From CAWBRT01 sp050015355 (GTDB lineage: Bacteria; Acidobacteriota; Terriglobia; Terriglobales; Acidobacteriaceae): a stretch of DNA of 39,478 nt. The stretch is from NCBI GenBank assembly GCA_050015355.1, contig JBEKBO010000027.1:1-39478 (forward strand), written 5' to 3'. Position numbers and translations under genes: made by a program. Position 1 is the stretch's first letter. Each line of letters opens with the position of its first letter. Positions 32,023-39,353 of this stretch are shown piece after piece. The notes under the pieces are model-generated. The model searched no databases and was not told where the DNA came from. It saw only the letters and a list, made by a program, of their open reading frames with translations.

Positions 32023-32118
32023 CCAGAGAACTGCCCCACTCAAGCAAAAGAAGCTTGAATGGGCCACCCACCAGAGAACTGCCCCACTCAAGCAAAAGAA
32101 GCTTGAATGGGCCACCCA
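32023..32118. repeat. Two tandem 48-bp units of family C REP
   Basis: Units 32023-32070 and 32071-32118 are identical: CCAGAGAACTGCCCCACTCA, then AGCAAAAGAAGCTTGAATGG and GCCACCCA. Each unit holds a palindrome (CCCCACTCAAGC…GCTTGAATGGG). They lie directly upstream of the RAYT start. Confidence 0.9.
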
Positions 32119-32128
32119 CCCAAGAAAC

Positions 32129-32243
32129 TACCCCAGGTTAGCGCCGAACAGCCCAAGGAGCTATTAGCTACAGGCGGCACAGCCAGTCAGGCGGTGCCGA
32201 TTGTCTCAAAGAAGTTTCTTGGCGGCGCGGAACCTGGGGCACC
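32129..32243. repeat. REPIN-like element, family D copy 1 (115 bp)
   Basis: The ends are imperfect inverted repeats (CCCCAGGTTAGCGCCG and, inverted, CCCCAGGTTCCGCGCCG) around an interior of about 75 bases. It is nearly identical, in opposite orientation, to 33123-33238 inside the ABC exporter gene: one extra C and one A/G change. The three-frame-neutral interior reads PQVSAEQPKELLATGGTASQ in the same frame as in the exporter. Confidence 0.9.
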
Positions 32244-32285
32244 CTGCTTTCCGGCGAATTGGCGAAATGAACCCTTCAAGCAACT

Positions 32286-32324
32286 ACCCCACATTTGCCA
32301 ACTGCAGCAAATGTGGGCCACCCA
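32286..32324. repeat. REP-like palindrome, family A copy 3
   Basis: ACCCCACATTTGCC - AACT - GCAGCAAATGTGGGCCACCCA, between the REPIN copy and the 3' end of the ABC gene. Confidence 0.75.
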
Positions 32325-32356
32325 CATTCTCACCAGTGACAGCAGGCCTTCGCCGG

Positions 32357-34426
32357 CTAGTCGTCTCCCGCCCCCACCTCGCGCGGGGTCTCCAGTGGCG
32401 GCGGCACCGGCACGCTTGCCAGCTCCTGGTCTCTGTACTGGAGCTGGTAAAGCTTGTAGTAGATGCCGCGCTGGGCGAGCAGTTGTTGGTGGGTTCCCAT
32501 CTCGCGCACCTTGCCCTTGTGCATCACGATGATATTGTCGGCGCGCTGAATGGTGGAAAGCCTGTGCGCGATGATCAGCGAGGTGCGGCCCTCGACCATG
32601 CGCGAGAGCGCCTCGCGCACGCGGAACTCCGTGTCGGTATCGACGCTCGAGGTCGCCTCGTCGAGGATGAGTATCCTGGGATTGTGCGCCAGGGCGCGGG
32701 CAAACGAGATGAGCTGCTTCTGGCCGGTGGAGAGCGTGCTGCCGCGCTCCTTGGTGTGCGACTGGAAGCCCTCGGGCAGCGAGCGAATGAACTCGGAGAG
32801 ATTCACCTCTTCGGCGGCGCGTTCCACGGCCGCCAGATCGACATCGTCTGAGCCGAGGCGGATGTTGCTCTCGATGGTGCCCGAGAACAGAAACGGGTCT
32901 TGCAGAACCACGCCGAACTTGCGCCGCAGGGCCTGCAGATCGAGTTGGCGGATATCGACGCCGTCGAGCCGGATTGCGCCCTGCTGCACGTCATAAAAGC
33001 GCAGTAGCAGCGAAATCAGCGTGGTTTTGCCCGCGCCTGTGTGGCCCACCACGGCGGCGGTTTCGCCGGGCTTCACCGTAAACGAGACATCGCGCAGCAC
33101 CCAGTCCCAACCGCCGGTGACGGGTGCCCCAGGTTCCGCGCCGCCAAGAAACTCCTTTGAGACAATCGGCACCGCCTGACTGGCTGTGCCGCCTGTAGCT
33201 AATAGCTCCTTGGGCTGTTCGGCGCTAACCTGGGGGTAGAGCTTTGGTTCAGCCCCCGATCGCTTCGGGTCTTCCAGCGGGATGCGCCGATAGGCGAACC
33301 ATACGTGCTCGAACTCGATGTGTCCGGGGCCATCGGGCAGCCTGGCACCGGGCAGCGACGCGATCTCCGGCTTGGTGTCCAGCATCTTGAAGATGCGCTC
33401 GCTGGATGCCATGGCCGACTGCAGAATGTTGTACTTCTCGCTCAGGTCCTGAATCGGCCGGAAGAAGCGCTGCGCGTACTGCATGAAGGCAACCAGCACG
33501 CCGAGCGTGATCGTTCCGGCGAGAATCCTGTGTCCTCCGTACCAGATGATGGAGGCAACGGCGGTGGCCGAAAGAATTTCCACCATCGGGTAATAAAGCG
33601 AATAGGCCATGATGGCGTCTTTGAACGCCAGCATGTGCGTGGCGTTGATGGCCTTGAACTCGGCGAAGGCCTTCTCCTCGCGGTTAAACAACTGCAAGGG
33701 GACGATGCCGGTTATGTGCTCCTGAAGGTAGGCGTTGATGCGCGCGATGGCCACACGGATGCGCCGGTAGCTGTCGCGCACGTGTTTACGGAAAATCGCG
33801 GTTCCAATATAGATAAGCGGCAGCACGGCGAAGGCGATCAGCGCCAGTTGCCAGCTCATGTTGAGCATGATGGCTATGATTCCGGCGAGCACGAAAACAT
33901 CTTCAAAGATGGACACCACGCCGGCGGTGAACATCTCGTTGAGCGCATCCACGTCGGTGGTGACGCGCGTAACCAGCCGGCCCACCGGGTTGCGGTCGAA
34001 GAAGGCCACGTGCATTTGCTGCAGATGGCGATAGATCTGGCTGCGCAGATCGAACATCACCTTCTGGCCCGTCCACTGCATCAGGTAGGTCTGCGCGAAC
34101 TCGAGCAGGAAGCTGAAGGAAAGCAGCGCGATGTAAGCCATGCCGATCTGCGCGATTCCCGTCAGCGGCTGCGAACTCAGAAAGCGGTCGAGAAAAGAAT
34201 GCCCGGCGCCGGGCTTGTGCGCCAGATACTTGTCGATGGCAACTTTGGTCAGATAGGGACCGAGCACGTCGGCTCCCGCCTTGAGCACGATCGCCACCAG
34301 CGCGATCACGACCTGGAGACGGTAGGGCTTGAGATAAGCCAGCAGCCGCCGCATCAGCCGGGCGTCGTAAGCCTTGCCGAGTACCTCTTCTTCGTGACTG
34401 CCTTGCGATTGGTGGTGATGGGCCAT
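32357..34426 (-). CDS. ABC half-transporter (MsbA/MdlB-type exporter) carrying an in-frame REPIN insertion
   Basis: 689 residues, longer than the usual 580-620. The N-terminal exporter membrane domain spans about 30-330 (six helices, e.g. VVIALVAIVLKAGADVLGPY, FEDVFVLAGIIAIMLNM). The ATPase domain starts near 368 with A-loop Tyr379 (HVWFAYR), Walker A GHTGAGKTT (461-469), signature LSTGQKQ and Walker B ILILDEATSS. Between the A-loop strand and VLRDVSF, normally a short turn, lie about 60 extra residues, of which 397-435 are the translation of a REPIN (33123-33238). All ATPase motifs remain in frame, so the protein is probably functional, dimerising and exporting a lipid or hydrophobic substrate; the cargo is unknown. 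Confidence 0.92.
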   Translation of the reverse strand: MAHHHQSQGSHEEEVLGKAYDARLMRRLLAYLKPYRLQVVIALVAIVLKAGADVLGPYLTKVAIDKYLAHKPGAGHSFLDRFLSSQPLTGIAQIGMAYIALLSFSFLLEFAQTYLMQWTGQKVMFDLRSQIYRHLQQMHVAFFDRNPVGRLVTRVTTDVDALNEMFTAGVVSIFEDVFVLAGIIAIMLNMSWQLALIAFAVLPLIYIGTAIFRKHVRDSYRRIRVAIARINAYLQEHITGIVPLQLFNREEKAFAEFKAINATHMLAFKDAIMAYSLYYPMVEILSATAVASIIWYGGHRILAGTITLGVLVAFMQYAQRFFRPIQDLSEKYNILQSAMASSERIFKMLDTKPEIASLPGARLPDGPGHIEFEHVWFAYRRIPLEDPKRSGAEPKLYPQVSAEQPKELLATGGTASQAVPIVSKEFLGGAEPGAPVTGGWDWVLRDVSFTVKPGETAAVVGHTGAGKTTLISLLLRFYDVQQGAIRLDGVDIRQLDLQALRRKFGVVLQDPFLFSGTIESNIRLGSDDVDLAAVERAAEEVNLSEFIRSLPEGFQSHTKERGSTLSTGQKQLISFARALAHNPRILILDEATSSVDTDTEFRVREALSRMVEGRTSLIIAHRLSTIQRADNIIVMHKGKVREMGTHQQLLAQRGIYYKLYQLQYRDQELASVPVPPPLETPREVGAGDD
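33123..33238. repeat. REPIN-like element, family D copy 2, inside the ABC exporter gene
   Basis: 116-bp inverted partner of 32129-32243. It encodes YPQVSAEQPKELLATGG and then TASQAVPIVSKEFLGGAEPG of the exporter (residues 397-435). Its in-frame length without stops is required for the protein to remain intact. Confidence 0.9.
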
Positions 34427-34464
34427 GCAACTCTATTGTAGATGGTGAGCTGCCTGAAATGGTC

Positions 34465-34485
34465 GCATCCCGTGTTGCGGGATGC
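34465..34485. terminator. 8-bp perfect hairpin between the MFS and ABC genes
   Basis: GCATCCCG - TGTTG - CGGGATGC. It lies between the MFS gene's stop (34503) and the ABC start (34426) on the minus strand. There is no T-run, so at most it is a weak or Rho-assisted terminator. Confidence 0.4.
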
Positions 34486-34502
34486 CGGGAATGGCCTCAG
34501 TC

Positions 34503-35852
34503 CTATCCCTTCAGGGCCGGAGCGTCCACCACGGACTTTTCCGGATCAATCAGGAATATCCAGATAAGGGCGCCCGCAACCATCACACTGGCGGTAACAA
34601 AGAAAGGAGCAATCCACATGCCTCTGTCGAAAAGGGCTCCATAGATAACTGCGGTCAGCGAAGCTGCCAAGGCGCCCACCATGTTCATGATGCCGGTAGC
34701 GGTACCGCTGAATTGACCGCCCACATCCATGCAAACCGCCCATGCAGGTCCAAGCACCACTTCCAGAAAGAAAAACGATGCCGTCAGACAGAGGACGGAC
34801 ACCAACTGGCTGGTCGTCATTGCCGCCGGTATGACGAAAAGCCCCGCCAGCAGGAACCCTGGCACGGCCACGATGCGACGCCCAAGCCTGGCGCTGCCGG
34901 TTCTTTTCACGATTGCGTCGCTTATGCCGCCCCCCACAACATCTCCGAGCATCCCCGCAATCAGTGGAAGCGCGCCCAGCAGCCCGAGGGTTTTTAATGA
35001 CATATGGCGATATTCACGCAGGTATGTCGGATACCAGGTGAGATAGAAATTGCTTCCAAAAAAGAAACAGCCCCAACCGACCGCGATATACCACATGTTG
35101 GCAGCGCCCAGAATCCGCCGCCATGGAGTCTTCAGTCGTTCTCTCACATCGAAAGTCTTAATCGTGCCGTCCGCATTCAGCCCTCGTATGTGCGCCAACT
35201 CAGCCTGATTCACGGCTTTGTGCTCTTCGGGATTATTGCGGTAGAAGAAGTTAAACCCGATTCCCCATAGAATCCCGAACGATCCGAACACATAGAAAAT
35301 GGCGCGCCAGCCAAAGGCCAGCATGATGGCCGCTGCAATGGCGGGCGTGATCGCAACCGCAGCCCGGCTGAAAAGGTGCGTAATGCCCTGAATGCGGCCA
35401 CGCTCCGACTTGGCAAACCACGTCTGCATGCCTCGGCTGGCCACCGGGAATGCGCCCGCTTCCGCTGCTCCAAGAAACAGACGCGCTCCCATCAAGGAGT
35501 GCATGCCCATGGTCAAGCCGTTGAGAATTGGCGCAATGCCAACCGCATATCCGATGAGGGTGAGCACCTTCTTCGGGCCGAAGCGATCTCCCAGCCAGCC
35601 CACCGGTACCTGTCCAGCCGCATAGGCCCAGGTGAAGCACGCTAAGATCAGCCCCATCTGAGTTTTGCTCAAATGGAATTCTTTCGCGATCTCCGGCGCG
35701 GCCACTGAAATATTGCCGCGGTCCATATAACAGATCAGGTACATCAGGCTGATCAGGAACAGAATCCACCAACGCGTCTTCGTCGGCTGGGACACTCCGC
35801 TCCTTTGGACGGGTGCGACGATCTCACTCACAATTTCCTCCAATGAATCCAA
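34503..35852 (-). CDS. MFS transporter, anion:cation symporter (ACS) family, copy 1
   Basis: 449 residues, 12 membrane helices. The MFS motif between helices 2 and 3 is WLGDRFGPKKVL, and the N-terminal YMDRGNISVAAPEIAKEF is the characteristic ACS opening ('D R.niS.A.p'). FYRNNPEEHKAVNQAE in the central loop is also typical. ACS members import organic anions such as hexuronates, glucarate or aromatic acids with H+ or Na+. It is a paralogue of the next MFS gene (36039-37409), with a 186-base REP-filled gap between them. Substrate unknown. Confidence 0.88.
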   Translation of the reverse strand: MDSLEEIVSEIVAPVQRSGVSQPTKTRWWILFLISLMYLICYMDRGNISVAAPEIAKEFHLSKTQMGLILACFTWAYAAGQVPVGWLGDRFGPKKVLTLIGYAVGIAPILNGLTMGMHSLMGARLFLGAAEAGAFPVASRGMQTWFAKSERGRIQGITHLFSRAAVAITPAIAAAIMLAFGWRAIFYVFGSFGILWGIGFNFFYRNNPEEHKAVNQAELAHIRGLNADGTIKTFDVRERLKTPWRRILGAANMWYIAVGWGCFFFGSNFYLTWYPTYLREYRHMSLKTLGLLGALPLIAGMLGDVVGGGISDAIVKRTGSARLGRRIVAVPGFLLAGLFVIPAAMTTSQLVSVLCLTASFFFLEVVLGPAWAVCMDVGGQFSGTATGIMNMVGALAASLTAVIYGALFDRGMWIAPFFVTASVMVAGALIWIFLIDPEKSVVDAPALKG

Positions 35853-35853
35853 T

Positions 35854-35892
35854 GGTGGCCCACATTTGCCGGCAGTTGGCTAATATGGGGTT
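35854..35892. repeat. REP-like palindrome, family A copy 4
   Basis: GGTGGCCCACATTTGCC - GGCAGTT - GGCTAATATGGGG, beginning two bases before the MFS copy 1 start codon region. Confidence 0.75.
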
Positions 35893-35928
35893 CCTGGCAT
35901 CGCGCCCAGATTCTCCATCGAGCCCGAC

Positions 35929-35963
35929 GGTGCCCCACATCTGCCGCGGTTAGCAGATGTGGG
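35929..35963. repeat. REP-like palindrome, family A copy 5
   Basis: GGTGCCCCACATCTGCC - GCGGTTA - GCAGATGTGGGA. The arm base changes (ATCTGC / GCAGAT) are compensatory relative to the ATTTGC / GCAAAT of other copies, so the stem is conserved. Confidence 0.75.
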
Positions 35964-36006
35964 ACTTGGATTCGATTCACTGCTTCCCCAGGTTCGAACG
36001 GTCGAA

Positions 36007-36040
36007 GTTCCCCGCGAGCATAGCTCGCTGGGGTGATCTC
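36007..36040. repeat. REP-like palindrome, family B copy 3
   Basis: CCCCGCGAG - CATAG - CTCGCTGGGG followed by TGATCTC. It runs into the stop codon of the second MFS gene (TGA, complement of 36039-36041). Confidence 0.7.
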
Positions 36041-37409
36041 AATTCCTCTCCAGCACCGTCCGTTCGGGATTAATCGCAAATGCCCACAGCAGTGCGGATG
36101 TAATCGTCACTGCGGAGGTGAGGTAGAACGGCGCCACCCAGTAACCTCTCTGCACCAGCATTCCAAAAATAATCGCCGATAACGAGCCGGCTAACTGGGC
36201 AATCATGTTCATGATGGCCGATACCGAACCGGCATATCCGCCCGCGATATCAATGGAGACAGCCCAGGTCGCCGCCGAGCACAGTGAGACAAAGAAATTG
36301 CACAGAATCAGGCAAATCACCACCGGCACCGCTTTATCCATCGTGCCCGCGGGTATGGCAAAAAGCGCCGAGCCTAACATCGCGACGATACAGATGCCGC
36401 GGCGAGACCATTTGAGATTTCCCGTCTTTTTATAGGCGTAGTCGGTTATGATGCCGCCCACCACCACGCCAACCGCGCCCGCAAACAGCGGCAGGGGAGC
36501 GAGGTAGCCCATGTTCTTCAGCGAGATGTGCCGAAATTCCAATAAGTAGGTCGGCATCCAATACCAGAAGAAATAGGCGGTGTAGGTATATGCGCTCCAC
36601 GCTATTCCCAGAATGTACGTCGCGGGACACGTCAAAATCAGTTTCCACGGAATGTCGGCCTTCTTCTTTGCCTGGGCGCCGGGGTCCCCGGCGACGGCCG
36701 CTTTTGCCGTTGCTGGGGTAGTGGTCGGCGCGCCATCCCGAATATATGCCGCCTCGGCCGCGTTGACTCGCTTGTGCTGCTCCGGCCGCTCACGATACAT
36801 CACCCACCAGCCAATCGCCCACACGATGCCAATTGTGCCGAAAATGTGGAAGATGGAGCGCCAGCCCCAGGCTGTCATGATGGCCACGCCAAGCAGCGGC
36901 ACGATTGACGTTGCAAACTGGCCGCAGCTATGCGTAACGCCATTGACCAGGCCGCGCTCCGACTTTGGATACCAGAATTGCATTGCCTGCGTCCCGGCGG
37001 GCCAGGAAGCAGCTTCACCCATACCGAAGATGAAGCGAATCACGACGAGAGAGATAAATCCGAGCGCATGGGCAGTTGCCATGGTCATCAGCGACCAGAA
37101 CAGCACCACAATCGTCAATACTTTCCGCGAGCCCAGTTTGTCGGTGATCCATCCGCCGGGAAGTTGCCCAAGCGCGTAGGCCCAGGCAAATGCACTGAAG
37201 ACAAATCCCATTTGGGTTTTGCTCAGGCCAAAATCTTTGGACATCTGCGGCGCCGCTATCGAGATATTGGTCCGATCCATAAACGTGATCAGCGCCATCA
37301 TGGCAATCATGAACAGAACTGCCCAACGATAGCTGGTCCGTTTCTGGTCTTGCACATCGCTCGAAACAGTGGAACCAACATCGGTGCTGCTTACGCTTGC
37401 GTGTTCCAT
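36039..37409 (-). CDS. MFS transporter, anion:cation symporter (ACS) family, copy 2
   Basis: 456 residues with 12 helices. ACS opening FMDRTNISIAAPQMSKDF and helix 2-3 motif WITDKLGSRKVL; central loop MYRERPEQHKRVNAAE followed by an Ala/Thr-rich linker. It is paralogous to MFS copy 1 but not near-identical, so the pair probably has different substrates or affinities. It lies upstream of copy 1 and about 120 bases below the cupin gene on the same strand. Organic anion uptake for the neighbouring crotonase is a plausible but unproved link. Confidence 0.88.
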   Translation of the reverse strand: MEHASVSSTDVGSTVSSDVQDQKRTSYRWAVLFMIAMMALITFMDRTNISIAAPQMSKDFGLSKTQMGFVFSAFAWAYALGQLPGGWITDKLGSRKVLTIVVLFWSLMTMATAHALGFISLVVIRFIFGMGEAASWPAGTQAMQFWYPKSERGLVNGVTHSCGQFATSIVPLLGVAIMTAWGWRSIFHIFGTIGIVWAIGWWVMYRERPEQHKRVNAAEAAYIRDGAPTTTPATAKAAVAGDPGAQAKKKADIPWKLILTCPATYILGIAWSAYTYTAYFFWYWMPTYLLEFRHISLKNMGYLAPLPLFAGAVGVVVGGIITDYAYKKTGNLKWSRRGICIVAMLGSALFAIPAGTMDKAVPVVICLILCNFFVSLCSAATWAVSIDIAGGYAGSVSAIMNMIAQLAGSLSAIIFGMLVQRGYWVAPFYLTSAVTITSALLWAFAINPERTVLERN

Positions 37410-37527
37410 AAACTAATGACTCCTTGAAAGACCGGGGCAAGGGGCACGGCATGATAAATAGCCATCCCTTCGCCACTCTTCCGTCAGCTTGTTGACCTGG
37501 CAAGTTCAGCGCAGCAATACCTCAAGC

Positions 37528-37914
37528 TCATTTGCCGGGGTCCCCGGCGAGCACCGCTCGCTGGGGTGGACTGTCGGGTGGCGACTTGATAATGATCGCT
37601 CTCATGACTTCGGAATTCGGGTTATAGGTGGCGTGTTCCACTCCAGCAGGAACCAACACCACATCGCCAATCCCGATTTCTCTCTTCCCGCTGGCGGTTT
37701 CCGATGCGCCTTTTCCTTCCAGGACGAAGATGATCTCATCCTGCGTAGGGTGGACGTGAAGCTTGTGAACGTAACCCGGCAAGTACTCGGTAATTCTCAC
37801 TTGCACTTTGTCGGAGCACGCAACCGATTCCTTCGCCACCAGGCCCTTGGTCCGTCCCCAGTCTACTGCATAAAAGAGAGCATCTTTTTCGTTTAAGATC
37901 ACCTTATCCTGCAT
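37528..37914 (-). CDS. Small cupin-domain protein with REP-encoded C-terminus
   Basis: 128 residues, single-domain cupin. Motif 1 is GYVHKLHVHPTQDEIIFVLEGKG (metal ligands H53, H55, E60) and motif 2 GDVVLVPAGVEHATYN (His94), so a metal-binding enzyme or sensor. ATG at 37914 is used: AAGGAG lies nine bases upstream; a start at 38004 would add a 30-residue stretch unlike cupins. The last residues SPPQRAVLAGDPGK and the TGA come from a family B REP (37537-37570). The cupin fold should end before this tail. It lies between MFS copy 2 and the crotonase gene. Confidence 0.8.
   Translation of the reverse strand: MQDKVILNEKDALFYAVDWGRTKGLVAKESVACSDKVQVRITEYLPGYVHKLHVHPTQDEIIFVLEGKGASETASGKREIGIGDVVLVPAGVEHATYNPNSEVMRAIIIKSPPDSPPQRAVLAGDPGK
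37537..37570. repeat. REP-like palindrome, family B copy 4 (inside the cupin gene's 3' end)
   Basis: GGTCCCCGGCGAG - CACCG - CTCGCTGGGGTGGA. The minus-strand reading supplies about 12 C-terminal codons of the cupin; the stop lies just beyond. Confidence 0.85.
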
Positions 37915-38019
37915 CGCCAAATCTCCTTTACCACCTGCGCGGGCCGGCGAGCACCCGGGTAAGATCGAGGACCCGCAGCTTCGCCAAAGCGCCTTTTCGG
38001 CCATCGCCGGGCTCGTCCA

Positions 38020-38895
38020 TCACTTCTTCCTCGCCTGGTTCTCGTCCGCCGCCAGTCCCGCCAGATACTCCTCGACCAGCTTCTTATTCCGCATGCGAAA
38101 TTTGTTGAAGTCCGGCTTTCGTTTTTCGAGGAACGCCTTCATGCCCTCAATCGATTCCTCGCTGCCCCAGATCTCGGCAAGCAACTCCATCCCATGCTGC
38201 CATGCGGCATACAGCTCGTCGGATTCGAAGTTGAGAGCCTTCTTGGTGGCGCGCAGCGTCTGCGGAGAGTGGGACTTTATGCGTTCGCACCATTCTTCCG
38301 TAGCCTTGCGCAGCTCCGCTTTGGGAACCACCTTGTTGATCAGTCCAATGCGCACAGCCTCTTCGGCGCTGAATTTACGCGCCAGGAAGATCATCTCCTT
38401 GGCCACGCGCTCGCCCAGAATTCGCGGCAAATACTGCGTGGCGCCCACCGTAGGACATGCTCCCACGGACGCGCCGGTCTGACCGAACACCGCATCGTCG
38501 GAAGCGATCACCAGATCGCACCACAAAGCCAGTTCGTGGCCGCCACCCATGCAAGCCCCCTGAACCATGGCAATCACCGGGATGGCCAACCCGCGAATCG
38601 TCATCGCCAGACCGAGCATGCGGTCGTTCCAATGGCTTGAATTGGCGCGGTTCAGCCGCATCATCGCATAAAAGTCGCCGCCGGCCGAAAACGCTCTGCC
38701 GGCTCCCGCCACGACTGCGCACGCAATCGAGGGGTCGTTACGGGTCGACCGTAGCGCGTCGGTTAGTTCATCGAGTGTCTGCTCGCGAAACGCGTTCAAC
38801 ACCTCCGGGCGATTGATCGTCACCCACGCCACGCCGTTTTTCACTTCGAACAATATTTCTTTGTAAACAGCTGCTGGCTGTGTCACTGGATTCAT
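38020..38895 (-). CDS. Crotonase (enoyl-CoA hydratase/isomerase) of MenB/BadI type
   Basis: 291 residues. Oxyanion-hole segments are AFSAGGD (68-74) and GACMGGGHELAL (113-124); FGQTGASVGACPTVGATQYL follows. The C-terminal pattern (SPQTLRATKKALNFESDEL ... EGMKAFLEKRKPDFNKFR) resembles dihydroxynaphthoyl-CoA synthase (MenB) and the ring-opening hydrolase BadI more than fatty-acid hydratases. It acts on a CoA thioester in the cytoplasm. ATG at 38895 has AGGAG five bases upstream; the frame is open to 38979 but that part is not family-like. No other menaquinone genes are nearby, so a catabolic hydrolase or lyase of a ring acid is possible. Confidence 0.85.
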   Translation of the reverse strand: MNPVTQPAAVYKEILFEVKNGVAWVTINRPEVLNAFREQTLDELTDALRSTRNDPSIACAVVAGAGRAFSAGGDFYAMMRLNRANSSHWNDRMLGLAMTIRGLAIPVIAMVQGACMGGGHELALWCDLVIASDDAVFGQTGASVGACPTVGATQYLPRILGERVAKEMIFLARKFSAEEAVRIGLINKVVPKAELRKATEEWCERIKSHSPQTLRATKKALNFESDELYAAWQHGMELLAEIWGSEESIEGMKAFLEKRKPDFNKFRMRNKKLVEEYLAGLAADENQARKK

Positions 38896-38994
38896 CGGAT
38901 CTCCTGTTACCGACTTCACGATAATGTTATGAATATGCCGCCAGGCGCTTTGATTGCAGTTATTCCCCAATCGGCGCACAGGCGCACGACTATA

Positions 38995-39104
38995 GCAAAA
39001 CCAGGGATGATGTATCCCGGAGTCAGAGCACCCCAGTCGACGCGACCATCAGGGAGCGGCGACCTTGAACGAAACGAAAAGGGACATAGTATCCCTGGTT
39101 TTGC
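38995..39104. mobile_element. Possible MITE-like element with 14-bp perfect inverted ends
   Basis: GCAAAACCAGGGAT (38995-39008) and ATCCCTGGTTTTGC (39091-39104) are perfect inverted repeats; allowing mismatches the ends extend about 24 bases (…TGTATCCC / GGGACATA…). The 82-base interior has no coding capacity. No target-site duplication is clear. It could be a non-autonomous element or the fused ends of a deleted insertion sequence. Confidence 0.55.
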
Positions 39105-39222
39105 CGTAGACGCGGATTCCTGTTAGACCGAGTCGCGGGAAATGAGCGGTATGTGCGTTTTTGGAACCGAAAGCAATATCCCAAAGGCCGCAATTGATGT
39201 CAATCGAAAAGGGCGCTGTCTC

Positions 39223-39353
39223 GGTGCCCCAGGTTCCGACGGTGGCCCACATTTGCCGCAGTTGGCGAATGTGGGGTTCGAACAGAAGTGTCTTGGTGCC
39301 CCACGTTCGCCCGTGTCGGGGCCCCCGACGAGGCTCGGCTCGTTGGGGTGACT
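39223..39353. repeat. Cluster of REP-like elements (families D end, A copy 6, B copy 5)
   Basis: GGTGCCCCAGGTTCCGAC (39223-39240) matches the terminus of the family D REPIN. GGTGGCCCACATTTGCC - GCAGTT - GGCGAATGTGGGG (39241-39277) is family A. Bases 39295-39353 are identical to 25509-25567, including a family B core. No gene lies between 38896 and the window end, and 39354-39478 shows nothing recognisable. Confidence 0.8.

Noticed and set aside
32023..32118. Tandem 48-bp units as a CRISPR array
   Set aside because: Two directly abutting identical units without unique spacers, and they contain REP palindromes.
32107..32532. Plus-strand frame of 141 codons containing the REPIN peptide
   Set aside because: It is repeat sequence followed by antisense of the ABC gene; of interest only as what the exporter would read into after inversion.
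33305..34441. 378-codon plus-strand open frame antisense to the ABC exporter
   Set aside because: It mirrors a well-supported gene in high-GC DNA; composition is His/Gly/Arg-rich and no family is recognisable.
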